A stretch of DNA of 64,000 nucleotides, taken from contig NZ_BOQB01000019.1 in assembly GCF_018332475.1 (NCBI RefSeq), positions 61,894-125,893 on the forward strand, written 5' to 3'. The position numbers and the translations under genes are program-made. This document shows, piece after piece, positions 1 to 11,543 of the stretch; the stretch's first letter is position 1, and each line of letters begins with the position of its first letter. Source of the stretch: Bacillus sanguinis (GTDB taxonomy: Bacteria; Bacillota; Bacilli; Bacillales; Bacillaceae_G). The notes under the pieces are model-generated. The model worked only from the letters and a program-made list of their open reading frames with translations, did not search any database and had not been told where the DNA came from.

Positions 1-3
1 ATG

Positions 4-1338
4 CTACACCTTCTTCCTTAAACAAGCAATATAAAAGCCATCTGTTGCAAAATAATGCGGTAAAATTTGTACTTGACCTTCATCAATATACGGATTTAGT
101 TTTTCTGGCATACGCTCTTTTATCGTAGTATCCCACTCAAATTCAGGATGCTCTTGTAAAAAACGTTGTATTACTTGTTCATTTTCTATTTTCTCAATTG
201 TGCACGTACTATAAACAAGGCGACCACCTTGTTTTAATAACGGTGCTATTTTTTCTAGTATCGCAAATTGAATCGTCGATAATCTTTCACTATCGCCTTT
301 ATCTTTACCTAACTTAATATCAGGTTTGCGTCTAATTACACCAAATCCAGAACATGGTGCATCTACTAATATTTTATCAAACGTTTCATTCGCAAATTGT
401 TCTTGTACTTTTCTAGCATCTAGTGCTTTTGTTTCGACATTTCCTAGACCAAGTCGCTCTGCTTGTTGTTTAATTAAACGTACTTTGTGTGCATGCAAAT
501 CAAGAGACATCACTTGACCAGTTCCTTTTAGTCGCTCTGCGATATGCGTTGTTTTTCCGCCCGGAGCAGCACAACTATCAAGAACTAGATCTCCCTCATT
601 CGGTTCTAAAGCACGTGCTACAAGCATAGAGCTTTCATCTTGAATAGAAAGAAAACCTTTTTTGAACGCATCTGTATGCGCTACATTCCCTCTTTCAATT
701 TGAATTGCATCCTCTGATAAATCGCCGCGCTTTGCTTCTATCCCTTCACTAGCCAACAATTCAATTGCTTCTTCTACTGTTATTTTGTCAACATTTACAC
801 GCGCTGTTGGTACAGGTGGTAACATGTTCACTTCGCACATTTTCTCTGCTGTCTCTAAACCATATTCAGAAGCCCAATCTTGAACAAGCCACATTGGATG
901 ACTTGTTGTGATTGCCAAACGTTCTACTGGATCCTTGATTTCATCTAAAGAAGGTATCCCCTCTCTCTGAATCGAACGTAATACACCGTTTACCATCCCA
1001 GCAATCCCTTTATGCCCGCGACGCTTTGCAATCTCGACCGCTTCGTGAATGGCCGCTCTTTCTGGCACTCGGTCTAAATAAATCATTTGATATAAAGATA
1101 AGCGAAGCAATACTCTTACCCACGCCTCAACTTTCTTTTTTAAAAAAGGCTGTAAATAATAATCTAAAGTGTCACGACGTTGAATCGTTCCATATACAAT
1201 TTCAGTTAATAAACCAATATCTTTTCTATCAATTGCATTTTTTTCAATTAGATTATTTAAAAGTAAGTTACTGTATGCACCACTTTTTTCTACTTGAATT
1301 AAACCATCAAGAGCTAATTCACGAACATTTTTTCTCAT
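4..1338 (-). CDS. rsmB: 16S rRNA (cytosine-C5) methyltransferase RsmB
   Basis: Makes 5-methylcytosine at position 967 (E. coli numbering) of 16S rRNA, using S-adenosylmethionine, in the cytoplasm. The 444-residue protein has an N-terminal NusB-like RNA-binding helical domain (about residues 1-130) and a C-terminal Rossmann methyltransferase domain. Visible motifs are the SAM-binding CAAPGGKT (about 256-263), the DAPCSG loop with Cys329, and STCT with Cys379; two such cysteines are the hallmark of the RNA m5C methyltransferase family (nucleophile and release cysteine). It starts inside the end of fmt with a 4-base overlap, so translation is probably coupled. Length is normal for the family and the gene is complete, ending three bases before the window edge. 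Confidence 0.97.
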   Translation of the reverse strand: MRKNVRELALDGLIQVEKSGAYSNLLLNNLIEKNAIDRKDIGLLTEIVYGTIQRRDTLDYYLQPFLKKKVEAWVRVLLRLSLYQMIYLDRVPERAAIHEAVEIAKRRGHKGIAGMVNGVLRSIQREGIPSLDEIKDPVERLAITTSHPMWLVQDWASEYGLETAEKMCEVNMLPPVPTARVNVDKITVEEAIELLASEGIEAKRGDLSEDAIQIERGNVAHTDAFKKGFLSIQDESSMLVARALEPNEGDLVLDSCAAPGGKTTHIAERLKGTGQVMSLDLHAHKVRLIKQQAERLGLGNVETKALDARKVQEQFANETFDKILVDAPCSGFGVIRRKPDIKLGKDKGDSERLSTIQFAILEKIAPLLKQGGRLVYSTCTIEKIENEQVIQRFLQEHPEFEWDTTIKERMPEKLNPYIDEGQVQILPHYFATDGFYIACLRKKV

Positions 1339-2279
1339 GCATTTTCTCCTAACTTCGTTCCAATTTCAGGTTTTGTGCCACGTAAAAATTGAGAACAACT
1401 CATACGCTTTTTACCAGAAGGTTGTAATTCAGTAACTTTAACACCTGTTTCATTACCAGTTGCTACAACAAAACCATCTTCTTCGATCGCAACAATCGTA
1501 CCTGCTTCAGCTGATTTCGTTACAGGTACTTTTTCTCCCCACCATACTTTAACAACTTGTCCTGCTAAAGTTGTATAAGCGACTGGCCATGGATTCAATC
1601 CGCGAATGTGATTGTATACTTCTTCACCTGTTTTTGTCCAATCAATTTTCTCTTGCTCACGTTTTATATTATATGCAAACGTTACTTCTTCTTCGTTTTG
1701 TTTAATTGGTTCTAACTTACCTTGAATTAATAAAGGTACTGTTTTAGATAGAAGGTGCGCCCCTGCTTCGCTTAACTTATCGAATAAAGAGCCTGTCGTT
1801 TCACGCTCTTCAATTTCCACTTCTACTTGCGTTAAGATATCACCAGCATCCAATTTCTCTACCATATACATAATTGTAATACCCGTTTTTTCTTTACCTT
1901 CCATAATTGCATAATGGATTGGTGCGCCACCACGAAGTTCAGGAAGTAAAGAAGCGTGGACGTTTATACATCCATACTTCGGTGCTTCTAAAATTTCATT
2001 TGGTACGATCTGACCGAACGCAGCTGTTACAATTAAATCTGGCTCTAATGCCAATACTTTTTCATATTCGTCTTTTTCACGAATTCTTAACGGCTGTAAC
2101 ACCGGAATACCATGTTTTTCTGCTTCAACTTTAACAGGTGTAGGTGTTAATACTTTTTTTCTACCTACCGGACGATCGGGTTGCGTCACTACACCAATTA
2201 CATCATAGCCATCTTCGATAAGACGACGAAGCACCGGCACTGAAAAGTCCGGTGTTCCCATAAATACTACTTTTATCAT
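1335..2279 (-). CDS. fmt: Methionyl-tRNA formyltransferase
   Basis: Transfers a formyl group from 10-formyl-tetrahydrofolate to Met-tRNAi to make the initiator fMet-tRNA. The 314 residues are the usual length. The N-terminal formyltransferase Rossmann domain carries the catalytic set Asn106, His108 and Asp144, seen in the conserved stretches INVHASLLP (105-113) and KLDAGDIL. The C-terminal OB-like domain contacts tRNA. It lies directly after def (23-base gap) and overlaps rsmB by 4 bases. def and fmt are commonly paired because deformylase undoes the formylation after translation. Confidence 0.98.
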   Translation of the reverse strand: MIKVVFMGTPDFSVPVLRRLIEDGYDVIGVVTQPDRPVGRKKVLTPTPVKVEAEKHGIPVLQPLRIREKDEYEKVLALEPDLIVTAAFGQIVPNEILEAPKYGCINVHASLLPELRGGAPIHYAIMEGKEKTGITIMYMVEKLDAGDILTQVEVEIEERETTGSLFDKLSEAGAHLLSKTVPLLIQGKLEPIKQNEEEVTFAYNIKREQEKIDWTKTGEEVYNHIRGLNPWPVAYTTLAGQVVKVWWGEKVPVTKSAEAGTIVAIEEDGFVVATGNETGVKVTELQPSGKKRMSCSQFLRGTKPEIGTKLGENA

Positions 2280-2302
2280 TTAAAAACCGCTCCTTTTAAT
2301 AC

Positions 2303-2773
2303 CTATTCTAATTCGTTTTCCTCATAATATCTTGTCACTTTCGATGTAAATAACACACCGTGTAAATGATCGATTTCATGTTGAATTGCACGCGCTAAAA
2401 ATCCTTCTGCTTCTAGTAAAAATACTTTACCTCGGCGATTTTGTGCACGTACTTTAATATACTCCGCACGTTCCACTTCACCATAAAGTCCCGGGAAGCT
2501 TAGACAGCCTTCGGGACCTACTTGTTCACCACGTTTTTCTAGTATCGATGGATTGATTAACTCGATTTTCCCCGTATCATCATCGATATCAACTACCGCC
2601 ACTTGCAAGCTTACACCTACTTGAGGTGCAGCTAAACCGACTCCGTCCGCAATTAACATTGTTTCATGCATATCTTTCAACAATTTCACTAACTTTTTAT
2701 CAAAGTTAATTACTCTTTCACATGGTGTTTCTAACACTTCATTTGGATGCTTTACTATTTCTAAAACTGCCAT
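2303..2773 (-). CDS. def: Peptide deformylase
   Basis: Removes the formyl group from the N-terminal methionine of new proteins. All three family motifs are present: GVGLAAPQ (44-51), EGCLS (88-92, metal ligand Cys90) and HEIDH (132-136, metal-binding His residues and catalytic Glu). At 156 residues it is of the short type, lacking the insertions of the longer type-2 Bacillus enzyme, so a second deformylase elsewhere in the genome would be expected. The start is preceded by GGAGGG at good spacing. It sits between priA (11-base gap) and fmt. Confidence 0.98.
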   Translation of the reverse strand: MAVLEIVKHPNEVLETPCERVINFDKKLVKLLKDMHETMLIADGVGLAAPQVGVSLQVAVVDIDDDTGKIELINPSILEKRGEQVGPEGCLSFPGLYGEVERAEYIKVRAQNRRGKVFLLEAEGFLARAIQHEIDHLHGVLFTSKVTRYYEENELE

Positions 2774-2784
2774 ATTTCCCTCCG

Positions 2785-5190
2785 CTACATTAACATTGTT
2801 GGATTAAAATCAATTGAGATTTGTAGCTCTTTTTGCATTTCTGCTTGATAATGTTCATTTACCATTTTGAGCACGTTCTTTAAGTTTGGTTCCCGTTTGT
2901 ATTTTATCATGCATTGATAACGATATCTATCTTTTATCCTTGGAATTGCTGAAGCAACTGGTCCTAACACCATCGTTTGCTGCGTGCAGTGCGCTCGTAA
3001 ATGACCGACAATTTTTTCCGTCACTTGCACTGCCTTTAATAATTCTGGATGAGATACCGTTACAAGTACAACATAGTAATAAGGTGGATATTGTCTTGTT
3101 CGTCTCATTTGCATTTCTTCATCAAAAAACACATCATATTGTTGGTTCTTTGCTAACTCTATACTGTAATGTTCTGGCGTATACGTTTGAATTATAACTT
3201 CCCCTGGTAATTCATGTCTGCCTGCTCGTCCACTTACTTGTGTCAATAACTGATAAGTCTTTTCACTCGCTCGAAAATCAGGTAAGTGAAGCATCGTATC
3301 TGCTGTTAAAACCCCGACAAGCGTTACTTTAGGAAAATCTAATCCTTTCGCAATCATTTGTGTTCCAAGTAATATATCTGCTTTTTCTTCCCCGAATGCC
3401 TTTAATAATTTTTCATGCATTCCTTTGCGACTTGTCGTATCTACATCCATTCGAATGACTCGTGCCTCTGGAAATAGTTTTGTAATTTCTTCTTCTACCT
3501 TTTGTGTCCCTGTACCAAAGAAACGAATATATGTACTTTGACAAGCAGGACACGCAGTCGGCATATTCTCTTCGTGACTGCAATAATGACATTTTAAACG
3601 ATGGTTCATTTTATGATATGTCAGTGAGATATCACAATGCGGACATTGTACAACATACCCGCAATCACGGCACATAACAAATGTAGAATGACCTCTTCTA
3701 TTTAAAAAGAGTACCATCTGTTCTTTCTTTTCTAATCGATCTGCTATTTTTTCATGCAGTGCCTTCGAAAACATAGAACGATTCCCATCACGAAGTTCCT
3801 CACGCATATCAACAATCTCTACTGTCGGTAAAGCTTGTTCATTCATACGTTTTTCCATCGTTAGTAATTCATACACACCTTTTTTCGCTCTTGCAAACGA
3901 TTCAAGTGTCGGTGTTGCACTACCAAGAACGATAGGACATTTATGATACTGTCCCCTCCACACAGCTACATCCCTTGCATGATACCTCGGATTATCTTCT
4001 TGCTTATAGCTCGATTCATGCTCCTCATCAATAATAATAATCCCTAAATTTTCAAAAGGAGCAAATACAGCTGAACGTGCACCAACTACAACTTTCACTT
4101 CTTTTCTTAAAATCTTACGCCATTCATCATATTTTTCTCCAACAGACAGCGCACTATGAAGAACCGCAACTTGCGAGCCAAATCTACCTTTAAAACGATC
4201 TACCATTTGAGGCGTTAGTGCAATTTCAGGAACAAGCACAATAGCTTCTTTCCCTTTCTCGAGCACCGCCGCTATAGATTGTAAATATACTTCTGTTTTT
4301 CCGCTTCCTGTAACACCATATAGTAAAAATGGATTGTAAGTTTCATTTGTAATTGATGATAAGATCGGTGCAATAACTTGCTGTTGTTCCTCCGTAAGCG
4401 GGAATGGTTTCGTTTGTTCAAAATCATCATCGTCATACGGATTTCGGTACACTTCCACATACTTTTCTGAGAGTAGCCCTTTTTTAACAAGTGCTTTAAT
4501 CGGAGCATCTGTTATTTGCAACTCTTCTGTTATCACTTTCAACGGCATACTTTTATAATTTTCCACAAAATAATAGAGTACATCTTGTTGTTTTTTACTT
4601 TTCAGTTCAAATGCTGCTAATTCCAATTTATCTTCTGGTAACTCCGGTTGAACAACTCTTTGTTTCTTCTTTTGCACTTTATCTTTTACCTGATACACAA
4701 CTTCAATCGTGCCATTTTTAATTTCTTGTTGAATCGTGCGGTATAGATGTGGCTGCGCCTCAATAACTTCCCAATCTATCGCTTCTTTGTCCTGAAATAA
4801 TAACAGTAGTTCAGGTGCTACTTCTTCTTGTTTACGAAGTTGTAGACGCTTTTTATACGTTGCTTTTATCGCCGTTGGAAGCATAACTTGAAAAGCTGAA
4901 ATCATATAACATAACGTTTCGCTTGTAAGCCAATATCCAAGCTTTAATAATTCCTCGTTTAAAACCGGTGTTACATCTAATATTTCATGGATTGTCTTTA
5001 ACTTCTTACTTTCTACTTCAGCCGAATCTTTGATCCCAATAATAAAGCCTTGCAATTTCCTTGGGCCAAATGGAACTACTACACGCATGCCTATCTGGAC
5101 AATATCTTCCCATTTTTTAGGGATAATATAATCAAATGGTCGATCTGTCTGACGTGCAGGTACATCAACAATTACACTTGCAAATTTCAT
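2785..5190 (-). CDS. priA: Primosomal protein N' (PriA replication-restart helicase)
   Basis: A 3'-to-5' DNA helicase that recognises stalled forks and D-loops and loads the primosome for replication restart. The 801-residue protein shows the N-terminal 3'BD domain, Walker A GVTGSGKTE around residue 290, a DEEH Walker B box around 385, and a paired zinc-binding cysteine cluster (CRDCG, CPHC, CHYC, CPAC) around 500-550, typical of PriA. Helicase motifs V and VI (TQMIAKGLDFP, QVSGRAGR) follow. The start overlaps the coaBC stop by 4 bases (ATGA), a sign of coupled translation. Length is normal. Confidence 0.98.
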   Translation of the reverse strand: MKFASVIVDVPARQTDRPFDYIIPKKWEDIVQIGMRVVVPFGPRKLQGFIIGIKDSAEVESKKLKTIHEILDVTPVLNEELLKLGYWLTSETLCYMISAFQVMLPTAIKATYKKRLQLRKQEEVAPELLLLFQDKEAIDWEVIEAQPHLYRTIQQEIKNGTIEVVYQVKDKVQKKKQRVVQPELPEDKLELAAFELKSKKQQDVLYYFVENYKSMPLKVITEELQITDAPIKALVKKGLLSEKYVEVYRNPYDDDDFEQTKPFPLTEEQQQVIAPILSSITNETYNPFLLYGVTGSGKTEVYLQSIAAVLEKGKEAIVLVPEIALTPQMVDRFKGRFGSQVAVLHSALSVGEKYDEWRKILRKEVKVVVGARSAVFAPFENLGIIIIDEEHESSYKQEDNPRYHARDVAVWRGQYHKCPIVLGSATPTLESFARAKKGVYELLTMEKRMNEQALPTVEIVDMREELRDGNRSMFSKALHEKIADRLEKKEQMVLFLNRRGHSTFVMCRDCGYVVQCPHCDISLTYHKMNHRLKCHYCSHEENMPTACPACQSTYIRFFGTGTQKVEEEITKLFPEARVIRMDVDTTSRKGMHEKLLKAFGEEKADILLGTQMIAKGLDFPKVTLVGVLTADTMLHLPDFRASEKTYQLLTQVSGRAGRHELPGEVIIQTYTPEHYSIELAKNQQYDVFFDEEMQMRRTRQYPPYYYVVLVTVSHPELLKAVQVTEKIVGHLRAHCTQQTMVLGPVASAIPRIKDRYRYQCMIKYKREPNLKNVLKMVNEHYQAEMQKELQISIDFNPTMLM

Positions 5191-6392
5191 AGACGATCAT
5201 CTTCTAACATCATTTCAATTTGCTTGAATATTTCACGAGCAACCTCTTTCTTCGTTAAAAGTGGCAACTCTATAACTTTTCCATCTTTTCTATACATTGT
5301 TACAATGTTCGTATCTGTACCAAATCCAGCTCCTTGCGCCTTTACATCGTTCGCAACAATCATATTCGCATTTTTCTCACGTAATTTTTTTGTTGCGTAT
5401 TCCTCTACGTTTGTCGTTTCAGCCGCAAATCCGATAAGTAACTGTTTGTCCTTCATCTCACCTAACGTTTTTAAAATATCTACTGTTCTCTCAAGTTCGA
5501 TTACAGCATCACCATTTTTCTTTTTCATTTTATTATCATGAACATATTTCGGACGATAATCTGCAACTGCTGCTGTTTTAATGACAACATCTACGTTTTG
5601 ATAATGTTGCAAAACTACTTCTAACATATCTTGTGCAGATTCCACTTGTACCGTATTTACATGTAATGGCGGGTTTAGTGCTGTCGGTCCCGAAACAAGT
5701 ATGACATCAGCACCTAAGTTCGCTGCCACTTCCGCAATTGCATATCCCATTTTCCCAGAAGAAAAATTGGTCATAAAACGCACAGGATCAATCTTTTCAC
5801 GAGTTGGACCAGCAGTTATTAATATTTTTGTTCCTTGCAATGGTTTTTGTTCTGAAAAAGCCTCTTCTAACCGTGCAATAATTGCTTCAGGTTCCTCTAG
5901 TCTTCCTTTCGCTACATAACCACACGCTAAAAAACCTTCTCCAGGCTCAATAAATGTATATCCTAACGTTTTTAACGTCATCATGTTTTTTTGAACAATT
6001 TTGTTTTCATACATATGCACATTCATAGCAGGTGCAATCCACACCGGGGCTGTAGTAGCTAACAAAGTAGTTGTAATCATATCGTCTGCAATACCGCCAG
6101 CTAACTTTCCAATACAATTGGCAGTAGCAGGTGCAACAAGTACTACATCTGCCCAATCTGCTAAATCTATATGTGCAATAACAGCTGAGTCTTTCTCATC
6201 GAATGTATCTGTATATACGTCATGGCGAGAAAGTGCTTGAAATGTAAGAGGCGTAACAAATTTCATTGCCGACTCACTCATCATTACTTTTACAATAGCA
6301 CCAGCTTGTGTCAATTTACTCGTTAACGCAGCCGCTTTAAAGACCGCAATGCCTCCTGTTACACATAGAAGTATCTTTTTCCCTTTTAGCAT
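5187..6392 (-). CDS. coaBC: Bifunctional phosphopantothenoylcysteine decarboxylase / phosphopantothenate-cysteine ligase
   Basis: Catalyses two consecutive steps of coenzyme A synthesis: joining 4'-phosphopantothenate to cysteine (CoaB, C-terminal half) and decarboxylating the product (CoaC, N-terminal half, FMN-dependent). CoaC signs are the N-terminal GGIAVFKAA nucleotide loop, the PAMNVHMY segment (family PxMNxxMW) and the substrate-clamp region ACGYVAKG with its conserved cysteine. The CoaB half has ITAGPTREKIDPVRF and the basic KMKKKNGD loop. 401 residues, usual for the fusion. The start has GAGG eight to nine bases upstream. The rpoZ terminator lies upstream, so this gene probably has its own promoter, though I could not pick a convincing one. 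Confidence 0.98.
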   Translation of the reverse strand: MLKGKKILLCVTGGIAVFKAAALTSKLTQAGAIVKVMMSESAMKFVTPLTFQALSRHDVYTDTFDEKDSAVIAHIDLADWADVVLVAPATANCIGKLAGGIADDMITTTLLATTAPVWIAPAMNVHMYENKIVQKNMMTLKTLGYTFIEPGEGFLACGYVAKGRLEEPEAIIARLEEAFSEQKPLQGTKILITAGPTREKIDPVRFMTNFSSGKMGYAIAEVAANLGADVILVSGPTALNPPLHVNTVQVESAQDMLEVVLQHYQNVDVVIKTAAVADYRPKYVHDNKMKKKNGDAVIELERTVDILKTLGEMKDKQLLIGFAAETTNVEEYATKKLREKNANMIVANDVKAQGAGFGTDTNIVTMYRKDGKVIELPLLTKKEVAREIFKQIEMMLEDDRL

Positions 6393-6476
6393 ATGGCTCG
6401 TCCTCTTTCTTTTTCAAACTTATAATACTGAAACAGAATTCCCAGCTCATCAGTACCAATATGTCTTCCCTATCGT

Positions 6477-6511
6477 AAAAAAATAACAACCTACTTGTAA
6501 ATAGGTTGTTA
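6477..6511 (-). terminator. Intrinsic terminator after rpoZ
   Basis: A 10-bp perfect stem (TAACAACCTA pairing with TAGGTTGTTA) with an 8-base loop is followed, on the minus strand, by seven T residues. It ends the yloC-remA-gmk-rpoZ unit before coaBC. Confidence 0.85.
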
Positions 6512-6564
6512 CCGTTACATAGAAAATTATAAAGTCTATGTTTTAATTTGTCGAAAAGAATGTC

Positions 6565-6777
6565 TTAATCGACGATTTTGTCTTCGCTTGGTACATATTT
6601 TAATACTTCTGCATCGATTTCTTCTAATGATTTACCTACACATTTATGAGAAACAGGTTGCTCAATAACACAGTTGTTCGCAAGTTGCATTTCACGCGCA
6701 CGTTTTGCAGCTACTGTTACAAGTGTATATTTAGAATCGATTTTTGTTAATAATGAATCAATTGATGGATTTAACAT
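6565..6777 (-). CDS. rpoZ: RNA polymerase omega subunit
   Basis: Small subunit that helps assembly and stability of RNA polymerase by holding the beta' subunit. The 70-residue protein contains the family core [15 protein letters not shown] (about 17-31), the helix that packs on beta', and a start [10 protein letters not shown] typical of Bacillus omega. It begins two bases after the gmk stop, giving the gene pair gmk-rpoZ that is conserved across bacteria. A strong terminator follows. Confidence 0.97.
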   Translation of the reverse strand: MLNPSIDSLLTKIDSKYTLVTVAAKRAREMQLANNCVIEQPVSHKCVGKSLEEIDAEVLKYVPSEDKIVD

Positions 6778-6779
6778 AA

Positions 6780-7674
<895 letters not shown>

Positions 7675-7741
7675 AGTTTGCGCCTCCTAGTAAGTCTATC
7701 CGATTTCTCCACCACGTATAACTTTATATATTTTTTGAAAG

Positions 7742-8617
7742 CTACTCAATATTTTGTACTTGTTCACGAATTTTTTCAAGGTTATTTTTCATTTCTACAA
7801 CATATTTTGAAATTGTTAAGTCATTTGCCTTAGAACCAATCGTATTAATTTCTCTATGCATCTCTTGCACGATGAAATCCATTTTTCTTCCAACAGGCTC
7901 TTCAATCTGCAGTGTTTCACTAAATTGCTCTAAATGACTTTGCAAACGAACTAACTCTTCGTGAATGTCACAACGCTCTGCAAAGATTGCTACTTCTGTT
8001 AGCAATCTTTGTTCATCTAGCTCTTGATTATGTAATTCTTTTAAGCGATTTTCTAATCGTTCACGATATTTTTGTGTAACAATCGGTGCATGCGGAATAA
8101 TTGCATTTACACAATTATGAATCTCTTGTAAACGATACGCTATATCTTTATGTAATCGTTCTCCTTCGCCGTCTCTCATCGTTTTTAACATATGAGCAGC
8201 TTGGCGAACAGCCTCATATAAACTGTTCTCAAATTGTTCATTTACATTTTCTACTTCTTCAATCGCTGTTACTTCTGGCATTGCCATTAATTGCTGAAGT
8301 GTAATAGAATCTTGTAATTGAAATTTTCCTTTTATATCTTCCATAATCGATTGGTACTGCTCAAGAAGCGACCAATTCACACTTAATTTTCTTTCAACAA
8401 GCCCTTCACCCGTTATACTAATAGACACTTCAATGCGTCCACGCCGAACTTGCTGTGCAATTATTTTACGAATTTTGTCTTCAAATACCATCATTTGCTT
8501 CGGAAGTCGAATACTCATCTCTAAAAAACGGTGGTTCACCGATTTCATTTCTACTGTAATTTGAAAAGTATCATTTTCTACTTTTGACCTTCCAAATCCT
8601 GTCATACTACAAATCAT
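7742..8617 (-). CDS. yloC: YicC-family endoribonuclease (YloC)
   Basis: Member of the YicC family; family members in E. coli and B. subtilis have been reported as endoribonucleases, so an RNA-processing role is likely. The start MICSMTGFGRS is the family signature (SMTGFG), and the C-terminal stretch GRKMDFIVQEMHREINTIGSKAND is the other highly conserved block. I chose the ATG at 8617 (291 residues), which is preceded by GGATGTGAT at about six bases. A TTG five codons upstream overlaps that ribosome site and is less likely. First gene of the yloC-remA-gmk-rpoZ unit. Confidence 0.93.
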   Translation of the reverse strand: MICSMTGFGRSKVENDTFQITVEMKSVNHRFLEMSIRLPKQMMVFEDKIRKIIAQQVRRGRIEVSISITGEGLVERKLSVNWSLLEQYQSIMEDIKGKFQLQDSITLQQLMAMPEVTAIEEVENVNEQFENSLYEAVRQAAHMLKTMRDGEGERLHKDIAYRLQEIHNCVNAIIPHAPIVTQKYRERLENRLKELHNQELDEQRLLTEVAIFAERCDIHEELVRLQSHLEQFSETLQIEEPVGRKMDFIVQEMHREINTIGSKANDLTISKYVVEMKNNLEKIREQVQNIE

Positions 8618-8651
8618 TTTTATCACATCCAAGCCATGAAATAACTCAATG

Positions 8652-8687
8652 AAAAAGGTAATAGAGACAAGGCTCTACTACCTTCTG
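8652..8687 (-). terminator. Intrinsic terminator after yloB
   Basis: An inverted repeat (AAGGTAATAGAG against CTCTACTACCTT, 12 bp with one G-U pair) with a 6-base loop is followed on the minus strand by TTTTT. It separates the P-type ATPase gene from yloC. Confidence 0.75.
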
Positions 8688-8716
8688 TAAATTATATCAC
8701 ATTTTCATATCATTGA

Positions 8717-11440
8717 CTATTTCAAGTTTAATCCCTTCTTATATAATACTGGCTTTTCCTTCTTCCCTTTTTTGCCCGTTAATAAAGAACCTACTAATAA
8801 GAAGGTCGGAATTGATGACAAACCTCCAATTAACAACCAATCTCTTGCTTGTATTGGCATTGTACTAAAGATCGGTTGTAGCGGTGGGTAATATATAACA
8901 ACGAGCATGAGTAGTAATGAAATGATAACCGCTCCTACTAAATACACATTTCCAAACGGATTGCGGTGGAAAACAGAATGCTCACTTCGGCAATCAAATA
9001 CATGAATCAGCTGAGCAAGTACCAACGTTGCAAACGCTATAGTTTGTGCATATTTCAGTTCATTTGGATGTTGATTATATGCAATAATAAACGCCACTAA
9101 CGTCACTGCTCCAATTAAAAAGCCACGACTTATAATTTTCCATGCAAGCCCTCTAGCAAATACCCCTTCTTTCGGATGACGCGGCGTTCTCTTCATCACG
9201 TCTCCTTCCGCCTTATCCAATCCTAATGCCATAGCCGGTAAACCGTCAGTAACTAAGTTCACCCATAAAATTTGAATGGGAACCATCGGCAGCGGTAATG
9301 CAAGTAACATTGCAAATAACATAACTAAAATTTCTCCTACGTTCGATGCTAATAAATAACGAATAAACTTACGTATATTTTCGTATATATTTCTACCTTC
9401 TTTAATTGCTGATTTAATCGTAGCAAAATTATCATCTAGCAAAACAAGAGAAGAAGCTTCTTTCGCAACGTCTGTCCCTGTAATTCCCATCGCTATCCCA
9501 ATATCTGCTGTTTTTATAGCCGGAGCATCGTTTACTCCATCACCTGTCATCGCTACTATATGCCCTTTATTTTGCAACGCCTTAACAATTTTTAATTTAT
9601 GTTCAGGTGATACTCGAGCAAATACATACGTATCTTCTACAACACTTTCTAGTTCCTCTACATCCATATTTGCGAGTTCTACTCCTTCAACAACACGTCC
9701 ACCAGGTGGTAAAACCCCTAATTGTTCCGCAATTGCCATTGCTGTCACTTTATGATCTCCTGTAATCATCACTGTTCGAATACCAGCTTCTCTGCACTCT
9801 TTTACAGCCTGTTCTACCTCTGGTCTTGGCGGATCAATCATTCCCTGTATCCCGACCAACATAAAATCTTTTTCAACATCTCTTTCATGTTCAATAGAAT
9901 CTGTTACTTTTAACGGCTTAAATGCAACTGCAATTGTTCGAAGTGCTTGACTACCTAAGCTATGAATAGCCGCCTGTACTTCTTTTCTATATAACTCACT
10001 TAACGGTTGTTGCTTATCCCCCCATAAAATCGTTTGACTCATTTGCAGGAGGACGTCTGGCGCTCCCTTCGTAACAAGAAACTTTTTCCCCTCTCTATCT
10101 CTCACAATAACACTCATCATTTTTCGAGTTGAATCGAATGGAAACTCACGAATAATTTCAAATTTCCCTTTCAGTGCCTCACGCGTTATCCCCGCTTTCA
10201 TTGCTGCAGCTACAAGCGCTCCTTCTGTTGGATCTCCATCTAATACATACGCCTTTTTCTTTTGAATAATATTTGCATTGTTACATAATGAACCAAATGT
10301 AAGTAATTGATAAAGTGATTTTGTCCTAGCTGGATCAACTTCTTTTTCACCTTTCATAAAAGATCCATTAGGTTCGTATCCTTGCCCCGTCACTTTCCAT
10401 AACTCTCCACCTGACCACATATGTGTTACCATCATTTTGTTTTGCGTCATTGTTCCTGTTTTATCAGAGCATATGACAGAAGCGCAGCCTAACGTTTCTA
10501 CTGCTGGTAACTTCCTTACAATTGCTCTCTTTTTTATCATACGCTGTACACCAAGCGATAAAGCTACTGTAACGATTGCTGGTAACCCTTCTGGAATAGC
10601 AGCAACAGCTAGCGACACGCCAGCTAAAAACATATGATATACTTCATTCCCTTGATACACACCAGCTAATACAACGAGCGCTGTCAAAATAAGAGCCACA
10701 ATAATTAATATTTTTCCAAGTTGCTCTAATCTTCTTTGCAGTGGTGTTTCCATTTGCTCTGCATTTTGCAACATATTTGCAATTTGGCCCATCGCTGTAT
10801 TCATACCAGTTGCTACAACGACCCCTGTTCCAGCTCCTCGTGTAATCATCGTACCCATAAAAGCCATATTTTTTTGATCACCAATTGAAACATCTTGCCC
10901 CTGCAGAGCTTCTACCTTCTTCTGCACCGGTACTGACTCTCCTGTCAAAGCTGATTCTTCAATATATAAACTCGATGCCTCAACAAGACGTACGTCCGCC
11001 CCAATACGATCACCACTAGAAAATTTAATAACATCACCTAAAACGAGTGCTTTAGACGGTGCCTTTACCCACTTTCCATTCCGCAGTACAGTAACTTGCG
11101 GGGCGGCTAGCTCTTTTAAAGCTTCCAGTGACTTTTCAGCCTTTCTTTCTTGAAAAAAGCCAAGAATACCATTGATAATAACAATTGCAACAATCGCAAT
11201 AGAATCAATGTATTCACCTAAAAAAGCCGAAACTATCGTTGCACCAAATAAAACAAGTACCATAAAATCTTTAAATTGCGCCAAAAACACCATCAGTGCA
11301 GAAGGCCTTTTGGCTTCATCTAATTCATTTGTACCAAATTTTTTTATTCGCCCTTCTGCTTCTTTCTCTGTAAGTCCAACCTTCACATTCGTATTCGTTC
11401 TTTCTTCCACTTCATGTGCGCGCATTCCATACCAGTTCAT
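8717..11440 (-). CDS. yloB: Cation-transporting P-type ATPase, calcium (PII) type
   Basis: Membrane pump of the SERCA-like P2A class; the B. subtilis homologue YloB is a calcium ATPase linked to spores. The 907-residue protein has an N-terminal cation-ATPase domain, the actuator motif LTGES near residue 165, the membrane ion-binding motif PEGLPA near 285, the phosphorylated aspartate in CSDKTGT near 325, and the hinge motif MTGDGVNDAPA near 610. About ten membrane segments are visible (four before the catalytic loop, six in the C-terminus). AGGAGG lies 11 bases before the ATG. It is divergent from rqcH, sharing a roughly 100-base intergenic region. Confidence 0.95.
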   Translation of the reverse strand: MNWYGMRAHEVEERTNTNVKVGLTEKEAEGRIKKFGTNELDEAKRPSALMVFLAQFKDFMVLVLFGATIVSAFLGEYIDSIAIVAIVIINGILGFFQERKAEKSLEALKELAAPQVTVLRNGKWVKAPSKALVLGDVIKFSSGDRIGADVRLVEASSLYIEESALTGESVPVQKKVEALQGQDVSIGDQKNMAFMGTMITRGAGTGVVVATGMNTAMGQIANMLQNAEQMETPLQRRLEQLGKILIIVALILTALVVLAGVYQGNEVYHMFLAGVSLAVAAIPEGLPAIVTVALSLGVQRMIKKRAIVRKLPAVETLGCASVICSDKTGTMTQNKMMVTHMWSGGELWKVTGQGYEPNGSFMKGEKEVDPARTKSLYQLLTFGSLCNNANIIQKKKAYVLDGDPTEGALVAAAMKAGITREALKGKFEIIREFPFDSTRKMMSVIVRDREGKKFLVTKGAPDVLLQMSQTILWGDKQQPLSELYRKEVQAAIHSLGSQALRTIAVAFKPLKVTDSIEHERDVEKDFMLVGIQGMIDPPRPEVEQAVKECREAGIRTVMITGDHKVTAMAIAEQLGVLPPGGRVVEGVELANMDVEELESVVEDTYVFARVSPEHKLKIVKALQNKGHIVAMTGDGVNDAPAIKTADIGIAMGITGTDVAKEASSLVLLDDNFATIKSAIKEGRNIYENIRKFIRYLLASNVGEILVMLFAMLLALPLPMVPIQILWVNLVTDGLPAMALGLDKAEGDVMKRTPRHPKEGVFARGLAWKIISRGFLIGAVTLVAFIIAYNQHPNELKYAQTIAFATLVLAQLIHVFDCRSEHSVFHRNPFGNVYLVGAVIISLLLMLVVIYYPPLQPIFSTMPIQARDWLLIGGLSSIPTFLLVGSLLTGKKGKKEKPVLYKKGLNLK

Positions 11441-11486
11441 CCCGCTATCGACCTCCTAATTCCAGACATACTCTATTGAAAGCTTA

Positions 11487-11515
11487 TTCAGCCTCGTCCA
11501 AAAAAATGCTATAAT
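11487..11515 (+). promoter_or_regulatory. Candidate sigma-A promoter of rqcH (extended -10)
   Basis: TGCTATAAT (TATAAT at 11510-11515 with the TG extension) lies 28 bases before the rqcH start codon. A weak -35 (TTCAGC, 11487-11492) sits 17 bases upstream; the extended -10 probably compensates. The ribosome site GAAAGGAGTG follows. Confidence 0.65.
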
Positions 11516-11543
11516 TAACTTTTAGTTAGAAAGGAGTGTTTTT